Below, piece after piece: positions 1 through 8,477 of a DNA stretch of 33,673 bases. A model generated the notes under the pieces. The model made no database searches. It was given only the letters and a program-made list of their open reading frames with translations, and had not been told where the DNA came from. How positions within the stretch are numbered: the first letter of the stretch is position 1; each line of letters opens with the position of its first letter. Position numbers and translations under genes: made by a program. This stretch comes from Sedimentisphaerales bacterium (lineage in GTDB: Bacteria; Planctomycetota; Phycisphaerae; Sedimentisphaerales; SG8-4), in contig JAFGJR010000232.1 of the NCBI GenBank assembly GCA_016928975.1, forward strand, positions 1-33,673, given 5' to 3'.

Positions 1-2
1 AG

Positions 3-332
3 CCTACGGAGATCACTGCGGTGGGTCCATTTTCGATGCCGATTCTACTCCCCGACGTGGGGCCCTTTTACATGCCGATTTCCATGCGAGCACGCTACAA
101 CGCCCTCCTACGCGAGCGGTCTGGGAGGAAGGAGTCGGTGTTCGACCTCGCTTTCTGGGAGAGTCTGGGGCCAGACGGCTTTCAATACTACCACATTGTA
201 GATGGCCAGAAGTTCCCGGTTCTTGTGCGGTCTTATACGGATGACGGTGGCCATTTGAATGTGACGGGCCGACGGCACATAGCGGCGCAGTTGTTGACCG
301 CGTTGCTCAAGCTCGCAGGTGGTACTCAATGA
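3..332 (+). CDS. SGNH/GDSL-like hydrolase, C-terminal part (5' end outside window)
   Basis: The frame is open to the left edge, so this is the last 109 residues of a longer protein; a GTG at 21 is only an internal codon. The end of the protein has a D-D-G-G-H-L-N-x-x-G-R-R block. This is the typical catalytic Asp/His block near the C-terminus of SGNH-fold hydrolases found beside exopolysaccharide genes. Such proteins are usually about 300 residues and act as esterases or acyltransferases on surface glycans; the substrate here is unknown. The gene precedes the acyl-carrier cassette by 232 bases in which I see no gene. A relative of its missing N-terminal half lies at 5529-5870. The family call is good; the activity is inferred. 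Confidence 0.7.
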   Translation, partial: PTEITAVGPFSMPILLPDVGPFYMPISMRARYNALLRERSGRKESVFDLAFWESLGPDGFQYYHIVDGQKFPVLVRSYTDDGGHLNVTGRRHIAAQLLTALLKLAGGTQ

Positions 333-550
333 GGCGGTTGCCGATGTGACTGTGACATAGTCCCGGCAAGCGATACCAGTTGAAATGAGAGTGTATCCGG
401 TAACGTGGCTACCGTGCGGCAGTGAATCAAATGATCCTGGGGGTTGTGTTGTCGCAGACCGCACCTGTGGTTCCACTAGGGTGAGACATGCTATGGTGAG
501 TGCCAAGTGACAGCGTTCGTTGCCAGGTGAAACCGCGGGTAGATCAACAA

Positions 551-559
551 AGAGGGAAG
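551..559 (+). promoter_or_regulatory. Ribosome binding site that fixes the carrier protein start
   Basis: A purine-rich AGAGGGAAG ends five bases before the GTG at 565. The alternative TTG at 520 has no comparable site and would add 15 residues that do not belong to the carrier-protein fold. Confidence 0.55.
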
Positions 560-564
560 ATACC

Positions 565-834
565 GTGGAAATCCAGAACGAAATCCAGAGCTACATTGTG
601 GAAAGCATCCTGTTTGGCGAAGGGCAGCAGTTGGAGCCTGATATGCTGTTGCACGAAAGCGGTATCCTGGATTCAACAGGCTTTCTCGAAATCATCACGT
701 TTGTGGAAGAGAAGTTTGGCATCGCGATTGCGGACAGCGAAGTCATCCCCGAGAACTTCGGCACCCTGCGAAAGATGTCGCGCTTTGTGGAAGTGAGACT
801 GAAGGAGAAGGCAGCGACGCCGCTGAGATCCTGA
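565..834 (+). CDS. Acyl carrier protein
   Basis: This 89-residue acidic protein has the four-helix carrier-protein pattern. The motif GILDSTGFLEI contains Ser37, the expected site for a 4'-phosphopantetheine arm, followed by the usual V-E-E-K-F-G-I helix. It would hold an acyl or aminoacyl group as a thioester in the cytoplasm. The start is set by a good ribosome binding site before GTG 565. It is the first gene of a cassette with an amidotransferase (44 bases downstream), an AMP ligase and a NadE-like ligase, so it is probably a dedicated carrier rather than the fatty-acid-synthesis AcpP. The usual D-S-L is D-S-T here, which is common in specialised carriers. No phosphopantetheinyl transferase is visible in the window. 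Confidence 0.85.
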   Translation: MEIQNEIQSYIVESILFGEGQQLEPDMLLHESGILDSTGFLEIITFVEEKFGIAIADSEVIPENFGTLRKMSRFVEVRLKEKAATPLRS

Positions 835-878
835 TCATCGGCTGGGCTGCCACCTTGAAGCGCTCTCTGCGGACAATC

Positions 879-2942
879 ATGTGCGGGATAGTGGGCATCT
901 GCCGGCTTGGAGCAAAGCAGGACGTAGACCCGCATGTCATCCAGCGGATGATGGCGATCTCCCGGCATCGTGGCCCGGACGAGGCTGGCATTTACCTGGA
1001 CGACCGGGTTGCCCTGGGCCACCTGCGGCTCAGCATCATTGATCTCCAATCCGGATGCCAGCCCATTCACAACGAAGATCAGACGCTCTGGATCATCTAT
1101 AACGGAGAGGCGTTCAACTACGTGGAGCTGAAAGGTCGGTTGGAGCAGCAGGGACATCGCTTCTACACGACCACGGATACCGAAGTCATCCTGCATCTCT
1201 ATGAACAGGAGGGGCCTGAGTGCGTCAAGCGTCTGAACGGGCAATTCGCCTTCGCCATCTGGGACAGTGAGAAACGAGAGCTGTTTCTGGCGCGTGATCG
1301 CGTGGGCATTCGCCCCCTGCACTACACTATCCATGACGGAAAGCTGATCTTTGCCTCGGAGATCAAATCCATTTTCGCAGCGACCGGAGTGCCTCGACAG
1401 CTTGATCCGGTGTCGCTGGACGAGATCTTCACCGTCTGGACTGTTTTGCCCGGTCGCACGGCGTTCCGGGACGTCTACGAACTGCCGCCCGGCCACTGTA
1501 TGAGGGTCGCCCACGGTGCCATCGACCTAAAGAGATACTGGGAGATCCCGATCTACGGTCGCGACGAGCAACTGACTCTCCCCGTGGAGGTGGTCTGTGA
1601 GCAGATCGACGAGCTATTGATCGATGCCATTCGCATTCGCTTGCGTGCGGACGTGCCGATCGGCTGCTATGTGAGCGGGGGCCTGGATTCCTCCGGCGTC
1701 GCTGCGCTGGCGACCCAGAGGCTGGGAGTCCACTGGAACACATTCGGCATACGCTTCGACCAGGAGGCGTTCGACGAAGGAATTCACCAGGACAAGATGG
1801 CATCGTTCCTGGGATCGAGCCACCGCGAGTTGTGGGCGACGCCGGAGCGAATTGGCGACGCGTTCGCCGATACCCTGTGGCATTGCGAGAAGCCTCTTCT
1901 GCGCACGGCTCCGGTTCCGCTGCACATGCTGTCCGGGATCGTGCGGGAGTCCGGTCTGAAGGTAGTTCTGACCGGAGAGGGAGCGGATGAGGTGTTCGGC
2001 GGATACGACATTTTCAAAGAGGCGAAGGTGAGGCAGTTCTGGAATCGCCGGCCCGGGTCCGCCGCCCGCGCCGCTCTGGTGCACGAGCTCTACGCAGATG
2101 TATTCCAGGATCATCGAACCCAGCCGTTCCTTCCGTCATTCTTCGGCAAGGGTCTGGATCGGTCCGGCGACCCGCTCTTCTCACACATCCTGCGATGGGA
2201 CAATACAAGCAGGATCAAGACGTTCTTTTCCAACGAGGTCCGGGCGGCGATTGGCACCACAGATCCCTATGAGCGCATTCGTCAGAGCTTGCCGCCGCGC
2301 TACCACCGGTTGGATGCCGTCGCCAAAGCGCAGTACCTCGAGACGTTGATCTTCCTCAGCAATTACCTGCTGTCCTCGCAGGGGGACCGGGTGGCGATGG
2401 CGAACTCGGTGGAGATTCGCCTGCCGTACCTGGACTATCGCATCATCGAACTTATGGCAAGCGTGCCCTCGCGATGGAAGATCCTCGGCCTGGATGAGAA
2501 GCACATTCTGAAGAAAGTGCTTGCCCAGGCTCTGCCGAAGGAGATCGTCGCTCGGAGAAAGCAGCCGTACCGCGCTCCAATCGTCAGGTGTCTGCTCAGT
2601 GGCGCAAGCGGCGGGCTTGCTCGAGAGCTGCTGAGCGAGGGAGCCATCAAACGTCTCGGATTCTTCGATGCTGCAAAGGTGGACAAGCTACTGAAGAAAC
2701 TACAGACAGCGAAGAACGCGGGGGAGATCGACAGCATGGCTTTGGCCGGCATCCTGTCCACGCAAATCATCCATCAGCAGTTCGTGGAGGACTTCGACGC
2801 CCACTCGGAGCCCGTGGTCGAACCAGATCTCGTTGTCGACAGACGTGCGGGCATGCAGTCGCTTGTCCTCGGCATGCGCCATCAGCGCCATCATAGACAG
2901 ACACAGAGCGGTCCTGCCCTCCATCACAACGCGGAGACGTAG
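879..2942 (+). CDS. AsnB-like glutamine-dependent amidotransferase (asparagine synthase family)
   Basis: This 687-residue two-domain enzyme starts at ATG 879. That start exposes Cys2 of MCGIVG, the glutaminase nucleophile of class II amidotransferases; an upstream TTG at 855 would bury it. The N-terminal domain (about 1-200) has H-R-G-P-D-E and Y-N-G-E-A-F-N-Y. The synthetase domain carries the PP-loop SGGLDSS at 266-272, which adenylates a carboxylate so that ammonia from glutamine can form an amide. Its stop codon abuts the next ATG with no gap. The family includes true asparagine synthetase and relatives in exopolysaccharide/exosortase clusters that amidate uronic acids or other acids. With a carrier protein, an AMP ligase and a NadE-like gene around it, a surface-glycan role is more likely than housekeeping asparagine synthesis. 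The last 45 or so residues are low-complexity and His/Arg-rich. Confidence 0.88.
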   Translation: MCGIVGICRLGAKQDVDPHVIQRMMAISRHRGPDEAGIYLDDRVALGHLRLSIIDLQSGCQPIHNEDQTLWIIYNGEAFNYVELKGRLEQQGHRFYTTTDTEVILHLYEQEGPECVKRLNGQFAFAIWDSEKRELFLARDRVGIRPLHYTIHDGKLIFASEIKSIFAATGVPRQLDPVSLDEIFTVWTVLPGRTAFRDVYELPPGHCMRVAHGAIDLKRYWEIPIYGRDEQLTLPVEVVCEQIDELLIDAIRIRLRADVPIGCYVSGGLDSSGVAALATQRLGVHWNTFGIRFDQEAFDEGIHQDKMASFLGSSHRELWATPERIGDAFADTLWHCEKPLLRTAPVPLHMLSGIVRESGLKVVLTGEGADEVFGGYDIFKEAKVRQFWNRRPGSAARAALVHELYADVFQDHRTQPFLPSFFGKGLDRSGDPLFSHILRWDNTSRIKTFFSNEVRAAIGTTDPYERIRQSLPPRYHRLDAVAKAQYLETLIFLSNYLLSSQGDRVAMANSVEIRLPYLDYRIIELMASVPSRWKILGLDEKHILKKVLAQALPKEIVARRKQPYRAPIVRCLLSGASGGLARELLSEGAIKRLGFFDAAKVDKLLKKLQTAKNAGEIDSMALAGILSTQIIHQQFVEDFDAHSEPVVEPDLVVDRRAGMQSLVLGMRHQRHHRQTQSGPALHHNAET

Positions 2943-4529
2943 ATGCCAGTTGACTTTGACCCTGTTTTGGTGCATGAGTGGCTCCGGCGATCGGCTCGCA
3001 GGGTGCCCGAGAAGGATGCAATCATCTGTGGCTCGCAGCGATGGAGCTACCGGAGACTTGACGCATGCTCTGACCATTTCGCGGAGGCGCTCGTTGGGTT
3101 GGGGATGTGCAGACAGGACCGAGTGGCGATTCTCACCGGCAACCGTCCGGAGACTGTGGTCAGCCTGTATGGGACACTGAAAGCAGGCGGTGTCTTCGTC
3201 ATCCTCGACGGCAACACGAAGGCTCAGCGACTTGCCTACATTCTCGCCAACTCGGGCGCCAGGATCCTGGTGGGTCGGATGGACCAGGCGGCGGTCATCC
3301 GCGAGGCTCTGGAGGACCTGAACGCGGGAATTGCCGTCGTGTGGGTGGGCGCAGCCTCGCCCCCGGAGGGATGTGCAGGCGTCACGTGGGATTCCGTACT
3401 TGAAGCGGGCTCCTCATGCAGCGGGGACGGTCACGTGATCCTAAGTGGGCGTGCCCCGTGCATTGACATTGATCTGGCGTCTTTGATCTACACCTCGGCG
3501 ACGACGGGCAATCCCAAGGGGGTGATGAGCACCCATCACAATATGATCTCCGCCGCTCGCAGCATCATCCAGTACATACAGAACGAGTCCAGCGACGTCA
3601 TCCTCGATGCGTTGCCGCTATCGTTCGACTACGGCCTGTACCAGGTCATCATGGCCGTGATGTTTGGCGGGACGGTGGTGCTGGAGCCGTCCTTTGTTTA
3701 CCTGCACAACATCCTGACCCGCATCGCGGAAGAGAAGGTCTCCGGATTTCCCGTCGTGCCAACGATGGTGGCCATGCTGCTCAAGATGCGCGATCTGAGA
3801 GACTACGATTTGCGCAGTCTCCGGTATTTGACGAATACAGGAGCTGCTCTGCCGGTCCAACACATTCAGAGCCTGCGTGAGCTCCTGCCGCACGTGAAGA
3901 TCTTCTCCATGTTCGGCCTGACCGAGTGCAAACGCGTGGGTTACCTCGATCCTGAAGAGCTGGACAGGCGGCCCGGCTCCGTCGGCAAGGCCATGCCCAA
4001 TTGTGAAGTATCGGTGGTGGACGAGGATGGGAACGAAGTGCGGTCAGGCGAGGTCGGGGAACTTGTCATCCGAGGCTCGAACGTCATGCAGGGCTACTGG
4101 AATGATCCCGACATGACCGCCAAAGTGTACCAGCCCGGTCCCTACCCGGCGAGTCGGTGGCTCCGCTCCGGCGATTACTTCCGCAGCGACGAGGACGGGT
4201 TCCTGTATTTTCTGGGCCGAAAGGACGACATGATCAAGACCCGTGGAGAGCGGGTTAGCCCCAAGGAAGTGGAGAACGCCCTCTGTGAGCTGGGCGACGT
4301 GGCGGAGGCTGCCGTGGTAGGGGTGCCGGATGAGATTCTCGGCCAGGCCATCAAGGCTTTCATCGTCACTCGACTGGGCCGACTGGATGAGAAGGCGGTC
4401 TTGCGGCACTGCGCGGAGAGGCTCGGGTCATTCATGGTCCCCAAGTACGTCGAGTTCGTCGCGGCGTTGCCGAGGACCGCCCATGGCAAGGTTGACAGAC
4501 GCCGGTTGCAGACGGTCGAGGGCAGGTGA
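2943..4529 (+). CDS. AMP-forming acyl/aryl ligase (ANL superfamily)
   Basis: This 528-residue adenylating enzyme has the expected core motifs: P-loop T-S-A-T-T-G-N-P-K-G from residue 184 (with Ala where Gly is usual), M-F-G-L-T-E at 323-328, R-S-G-D near 409, the hinge G-R-K-D-D-M-I-K-T-R-G near 430, and the catalytic Lys516 in H-G-K-V-D-R-R. It would activate a carboxylic acid as an acyl-AMP and pass it to a thiol, here probably the carrier protein encoded two genes upstream. It resembles the ligases associated with exosortase/exopolysaccharide loci. It begins directly after the AsnB-like stop, with GGAG at about 2932-2935 as ribosome binding site, and its TGA shares one base with the next ATG. 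Translational coupling of the cassette is therefore likely. The substrate cannot be read from the sequence. Confidence 0.88.
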   Translation: MPVDFDPVLVHEWLRRSARRVPEKDAIICGSQRWSYRRLDACSDHFAEALVGLGMCRQDRVAILTGNRPETVVSLYGTLKAGGVFVILDGNTKAQRLAYILANSGARILVGRMDQAAVIREALEDLNAGIAVVWVGAASPPEGCAGVTWDSVLEAGSSCSGDGHVILSGRAPCIDIDLASLIYTSATTGNPKGVMSTHHNMISAARSIIQYIQNESSDVILDALPLSFDYGLYQVIMAVMFGGTVVLEPSFVYLHNILTRIAEEKVSGFPVVPTMVAMLLKMRDLRDYDLRSLRYLTNTGAALPVQHIQSLRELLPHVKIFSMFGLTECKRVGYLDPEELDRRPGSVGKAMPNCEVSVVDEDGNEVRSGEVGELVIRGSNVMQGYWNDPDMTAKVYQPGPYPASRWLRSGDYFRSDEDGFLYFLGRKDDMIKTRGERVSPKEVENALCELGDVAEAAVVGVPDEILGQAIKAFIVTRLGRLDEKAVLRHCAERLGSFMVPKYVEFVAALPRTAHGKVDRRRLQTVEGR

Positions 4530-5536
4530 TGGATACCGAGACGCGGAGGGACATTGTGCGGAATGCGCTGAAGATCGACTGCGGCCGCGAGTCGAGAAGG
4601 ATCGAGGCCGCCATACGAGCCTCTGTGCGCGAGAGGCTGAAGCGGCGAGGAGTGGTGGTTGCGCTCTCTGGTGGAGTCGACAGTAGTGTGGTGGGAGCGT
4701 TGTGTGTTCAAGCACTGGGACGTGAGCGGGTCCTGGGCCTGCTGCTGCCGGAGAAGGACTCCTCCGGTGAGACCCGGCTATTAGGCCAGAGAGTCGTCGA
4801 GCACCTGGGCATCAAGACGGAGAGCCGTGACATCACAGACCTCCTGGAGGTCGCCGGGTGCTACAAGTACCGGGATGAGGCGATCCAGAGCGTGGTTCCA
4901 GACTATCGCCCATCCTACAGGTGCAAGATCGTCCTGCCCTCCCTATTGGACCGCGAGCAGCTCAGAGTCTTTTCGGTAGTTGTGGAATCCCCCGAAGGCA
5001 GACGAACACAGGCGAGATTGCCGCTGAAACCCTACTTGCAGATTGTGGCCGCCACGAATTTCAAACAGCGTGTACGCAAGATGCTCGAGTACTTCCACGC
5101 CGACCGGCTGAACTACGCCGTGGTCGGCACGCCAAACCGCCAGGAATACGATCAGGGCTTCTTCGTCAAGCTCGGCGACGGCGCCGCGGATGTCAAGCCC
5201 ATCGCACATCTCTATAAGACACAGGTCTATCAGATGGCAGAATGCCTCCGGCTGCCTCGAGAAATCTGCGAGCGTCCGCCGACGACGGACACGTATTCCC
5301 TGCCGCAGGACCAGGAGGAGTTCTACTTCTCCGTTCCGTACTACGTGCTGGACTTCTGCCTGTATGCCAAAGATCATCACATGCTGCCCGATGAGGCGGC
5401 CCGAACACTGCTGTTGACGACGGAACAAGTGGAACGGGTCTACAAGGACATCGACACCAAGAGAAGAACGACCCGCTACCAGCACATGGCACCGCTGTTG
5501 ATTGAACGTCCCGCCGAGGTCGTGATCCATGGCTGA
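4529..5536 (+). CDS. NadE-like ammonia-dependent PP-loop amide ligase
   Basis: This 335-residue protein belongs to the NAD+ synthetase family. It has the PP-loop SGGVDSS (47-53), a G-T-x-N-R-Q-E segment, and K-L-G-D-G-A-A-D-V-K-P-I followed by L-Y-K-T-Q-V, as in NadE. There is no nitrilase-type glutaminase domain, so it must take free ammonia or ammonia from a partner. The region that in housekeeping NadE reads roughly P-S-A-D-L then D-E instead reads P-P-T-T-D-T-Y-S-L-P-Q, followed by E-E-F-Y-F-S-V-P-Y, which points to a separate subfamily. ATG 4529 overlaps the ligase stop by one base. The overlap and the carrier/AsnB/ligase context suggest work on a glycan or carrier-bound acid. A normal NAD synthetase role cannot be excluded. 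Confidence 0.82.
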   Translation: MDTETRRDIVRNALKIDCGRESRRIEAAIRASVRERLKRRGVVVALSGGVDSSVVGALCVQALGRERVLGLLLPEKDSSGETRLLGQRVVEHLGIKTESRDITDLLEVAGCYKYRDEAIQSVVPDYRPSYRCKIVLPSLLDREQLRVFSVVVESPEGRRTQARLPLKPYLQIVAATNFKQRVRKMLEYFHADRLNYAVVGTPNRQEYDQGFFVKLGDGAADVKPIAHLYKTQVYQMAECLRLPREICERPPTTDTYSLPQDQEEFYFSVPYYVLDFCLYAKDHHMLPDEAARTLLLTTEQVERVYKDIDTKRRTTRYQHMAPLLIERPAEVVIHG

Positions 5537-5870
5537 CACGGAATGTGGCCGATTCATGTCCACGCGTGACAAGTCTGGCTTTTGTGACATCGCTCCATCG
5601 GCGTGGGCTGGGCTGAATGAGAAGACGATCTTCTTTGGCCACCAGTCTGTGGGCCGTGATATCATCTGCGGAATCCAAGACCTTGCGGCGGCTCATGAGT
5701 CTCTCAGGCTCAACATTGTCGAGACGAAGGATGCGAGTGAGATGGAAGGGCCCATGCTGGCCCATGCCCTCATCGGACGCAATTCGCACCCCGAGTCGAA
5801 GATCGCCGAATTCAGAACCCTGATGCGATCAGCAGTCTCTTGGAGTCAGCAACGGGCAAGTGGAGCATAA
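5529..5870 (+). pseudogene. N-terminal fragment of an SGNH-like hydrolase
   Basis: The 113-residue frame overlaps the end of the NadE-like gene by 8 bases. It contains I-F-F-G-H-Q-S-V-G with Ser40, the nucleophile block of the same SGNH family as the protein at the left edge. It then follows that family for about 60 residues, as far as K-I-A-E-F-R-T-L-M, and ends in an unrelated tail. A full-length member needs about 190 more residues, including the catalytic Asp/His block, and I see no continuation in any frame before the next gene at 5886. It is therefore most likely a broken copy. Less likely, it is a short protein kept for translational coupling or one half of a split enzyme. Confidence 0.65.
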
Positions 5871-5885
5871 GCAGGCAGGTTTTTC

Positions 5886-7385
5886 ATGGCGATAACCACG
5901 TATCTCTGCGTCTATCTCTGTGCGGCTTCTCTGTCGGTCTTGGCGACTCCGCTCGTAATCCGAGTGGCGACCCGCGTTGGGGCAGTTGACCGACCTGGCG
6001 TGCGTGCCGTACACCAGCGGCCCATCCCGCGCATCGGCGGGGTAGCCATATGTGCATCGGCAATATGTGCGATCACAGCAGTTCTGTTCTTGGACAATGC
6101 CATAGGTACAGCATTTCGAGGGATGCAGAGGCAGTTGATTGTGCTGTTCTGCACAGCGATCCTCATCTTCCTGCTCGGCCTTGTTGACGACCTGAGGGGC
6201 TTGCCAGCCCGATTCAAACTGACAGTTGAAATCCTCGCTGCCGCGACGTTGTACCTCGTTGGCGTGCGGATTGACTACATTGCGGTGACTGGCAATCTTG
6301 TGCTGCATCTTGGGGCCTGGGGTTGCTTGTTGACACTGCTCTGGGTAGTGGGGATCACGAATGCTGTCAATTTGAGTGATGGTCTGGATGGTTTGGCGGC
6401 CGGGATCTCGGCCATTGCCTGCGGTGTAATAGCCGCCTTCGCTATCTCCAGGAACAGCGCAATGATGGCCGTCTTCATGCTGGCTCTGCTGGGCAGCCTG
6501 AGCGGCTTCCTGGTGTTCAACTTCAATCCGGCAAAGATCTTCATGGGTGACTGTGGCAGCTTGTTCTTGGGCTTCACGATTGCGGCATCGAGTGTCGTCT
6601 GTACGACGAAGGCGGCGACTCTGGTCGGTCTCGCTCTTCCGGCTCTCGCTTTGGGGGTCCCGATCTTCGACACACTCTTCTCGATGTTGCGTCGGTTCCT
6701 GGAACGCCGGTCGCTCTTCGCGCCAGACCGAAGCCATTTTCATCATCGCCTGCTGGAGATCGGGCTCCATCAACGTCACGCCGTGCTCATGATCTACCTG
6801 GTGACCTTCCTGGCGGCAGGTTTTGGGCTCTTCATGCTCGTCCGGGACGACCTTGGCTCGCTGATTATCTTTGGTTGTGTGCTGCTGCTGCTTGTGCTCC
6901 TGTTCCACGTCGTGGGGGCGGTACACCTGAAAGCGATGTTCATCTCATTGCAGCAGAGGCGCTGTGACTTGCGGCGGGAGCACACCGAGATCAGGACTTT
7001 TGAAAACCTGCAACTGAGGTTCCGACAGGTTCGGGATGCTCACGAGTGGTGGCAGGCGATATGTGAAGCGGCACAGCAGTTTGAACTCGCCTGGGTTTCG
7101 GTTCACATCGTGAATCGCGATGGTACCACCGATACGTCTGTCTGGCGTGGACAGGGCGTGTTTGGCGAACCCAGTCGCATCATTACCATGAATATCCCGG
7201 TTGCGGCGGATGATGGACAGACCCAGTTCGAGTTGGCCATTCTCGTCAATGGCTCCCTCGAATCGGCTGCGCATAGAGCCACACTGTTCAGCCGCCTTCT
7301 TGATGAAGGCGCCGCACGCCACTCAGCGATCGTGGCCGGGAATCCAGGATGCCGGCAAAGCCTATCATCGGCGACTGTTGGGTAA
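5886..7385 (+). CDS. WecA/MraY-type polyprenyl-phosphate sugar-1-phosphate transferase with soluble C-terminal tail
   Basis: This integral membrane enzyme has about ten hydrophobic segments in residues 1-345 and the full family signature: R-P-I-P-R-I-G-G near 42, D101-D102 in G-L-V-D-D-L-R-G, N162-L-S-D-G-L-D-G-L, N-F-N-P-A-K-I-F-M-G-D222, and H284-F-H-H. It would move a sugar-1-phosphate from a UDP-sugar to undecaprenyl phosphate, the first step of O-antigen, exopolysaccharide or teichoic-type polymer synthesis. The C-terminal 150 or so residues are soluble, begin with a basic coiled segment, and look like a small alpha/beta (GAF-like) module absent from plain WecA. The gene lies 15 bases after the SGNH fragment and is probably co-transcribed with the carrier cassette. 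The sugar is unknown. Confidence 0.9.
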   Translation: MAITTYLCVYLCAASLSVLATPLVIRVATRVGAVDRPGVRAVHQRPIPRIGGVAICASAICAITAVLFLDNAIGTAFRGMQRQLIVLFCTAILIFLLGLVDDLRGLPARFKLTVEILAAATLYLVGVRIDYIAVTGNLVLHLGAWGCLLTLLWVVGITNAVNLSDGLDGLAAGISAIACGVIAAFAISRNSAMMAVFMLALLGSLSGFLVFNFNPAKIFMGDCGSLFLGFTIAASSVVCTTKAATLVGLALPALALGVPIFDTLFSMLRRFLERRSLFAPDRSHFHHRLLEIGLHQRHAVLMIYLVTFLAAGFGLFMLVRDDLGSLIIFGCVLLLLVLLFHVVGAVHLKAMFISLQQRRCDLRREHTEIRTFENLQLRFRQVRDAHEWWQAICEAAQQFELAWVSVHIVNRDGTTDTSVWRGQGVFGEPSRIITMNIPVAADDGQTQFELAILVNGSLESAAHRATLFSRLLDEGAARHSAIVAGNPGCRQSLSSATVG

Positions 7386-7467
7386 GCAATGTATATTGTG
7401 ATGCTGGCATTTGTGGCGCGCACCGTAAGCATCAGTCCCACGTTCAGGACCAGGAAGGAGAACTGTT

Positions 7468-8385
7468 ATGAGGAGCGATCTTCTGCTAACATCGATGGTA
7501 GTTGTGTTGTCGGCCGCGAGTAGCTACAGCTTGGCAATGCGTCGTGAGCCGCTGATCATTGATCACACGTGCGTGGACATAACGCAAATACCCGAGTCGG
7601 CGATCCTTCAAGCCAAATCCACGCTGCACATCGCATATGGCCACACCTCGCATGGTTCACAAATCACCAGTGGGATGAGCGGGCTTGTGGAGTTCGCCAA
7701 TCGTGGTGGCAAGGGGCTTTCTTTGCCTGAGAACATCTTTGCCTGGAACTGGGGTGGCGTAAACGACGCCCTCGACCTGCGTGATTACGCCATGGGCGGA
7801 GATGTGGGATATTATCCAGAATGGGTCGACAATACGAGAGCCTATCTGGAAGATGCCCAGAATGCGCACGTGAATGTCATCATGTGGTCCTGGTGCGGTC
7901 AGGTGAGCGGGAAGTATGGGAGTGACACTCTCTTTGCGGAGTACCTCGATCCAATGAGCCGGTTGGAGGAGGACTACCCGCACATCACCTTTGTATACAT
8001 GACCGGGCATGTCGATCATGGGAACGATGCGAACAACAAAGCCGCCAACCACATCATTCGAAGTTACTGCATCGCCAACAGCAAGGTGCTTTATGACTTC
8101 GCTGACATTGAGAGCCACGATCCAAACGGCACCTACTATCCCTTTCCACAGGACAGTTGTGACTACTATGCCGGCCGGGTCGGAGCCCTTCTTGGGAATT
8201 GGGCCAGACAGTGGCAGGACAGCCACACCATCGGTGCCGACTGGTACCTCTGCGATTCTGCGCACAGTGAGCCGCTCAACGCAAATCAGAAGGCGTATGC
8301 TGCCTGGTGGCTTTTCGCAAGGCTGGGCGGTTGGTCGGGGCCGGCATGTTCCCAGGCAGCAGCTACTGCCGAGTCGTCCGACTAA
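7468..8385 (+). CDS. Exported SGNH-like hydrolase (GHTSHG type)
   Basis: This 305-residue protein has an N-terminal hydrophobic signal sequence (about residues 1-23) and a strong AAGGAG-type ribosome binding site just before ATG 7468. Y-G-H-T-S-H-G (S61) aligns in position and pattern with the G-H-Q-S-V-G of the family fragment at 5529. The C-terminal C-D-S-A-H-S-E-P-L-N-A-N-Q corresponds to the Asp/His block. It is probably an extracytoplasmic esterase or acyl-group-handling enzyme. The gene follows the transferase by 82 bases on the same strand and faces the response regulator at 8478-9110. The fold family is fairly sure; the substrate is unknown. Confidence 0.68.
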   Translation: MRSDLLLTSMVVVLSAASSYSLAMRREPLIIDHTCVDITQIPESAILQAKSTLHIAYGHTSHGSQITSGMSGLVEFANRGGKGLSLPENIFAWNWGGVNDALDLRDYAMGGDVGYYPEWVDNTRAYLEDAQNAHVNVIMWSWCGQVSGKYGSDTLFAEYLDPMSRLEEDYPHITFVYMTGHVDHGNDANNKAANHIIRSYCIANSKVLYDFADIESHDPNGTYYPFPQDSCDYYAGRVGALLGNWARQWQDSHTIGADWYLCDSAHSEPLNANQKAYAAWWLFARLGGWSGPACSQAAATAESSD

Positions 8386-8477
8386 CGGTCAGCGATGGGA
8401 GACATTGTCACCCCATTGTCGCCTTTGCACGGGATCGTTCTTGGGCAGCGCTGCTCGCGCGTTCTGTGCGCAGGTCT

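Noticed and set aside
591..1514. A 307-residue minus-strand frame opposite the carrier and AsnB-like genes
   Set aside because: It is antisense; the plus strand has clear carrier and amidotransferase motifs.
1..8385. PEP-CTERM/exosortase sorting system in the polysaccharide region
   Set aside because: The ligase and AsnB-like genes resemble exosortase-associated versions, but no exosortase and no PEP-CTERM tail was seen in the window.
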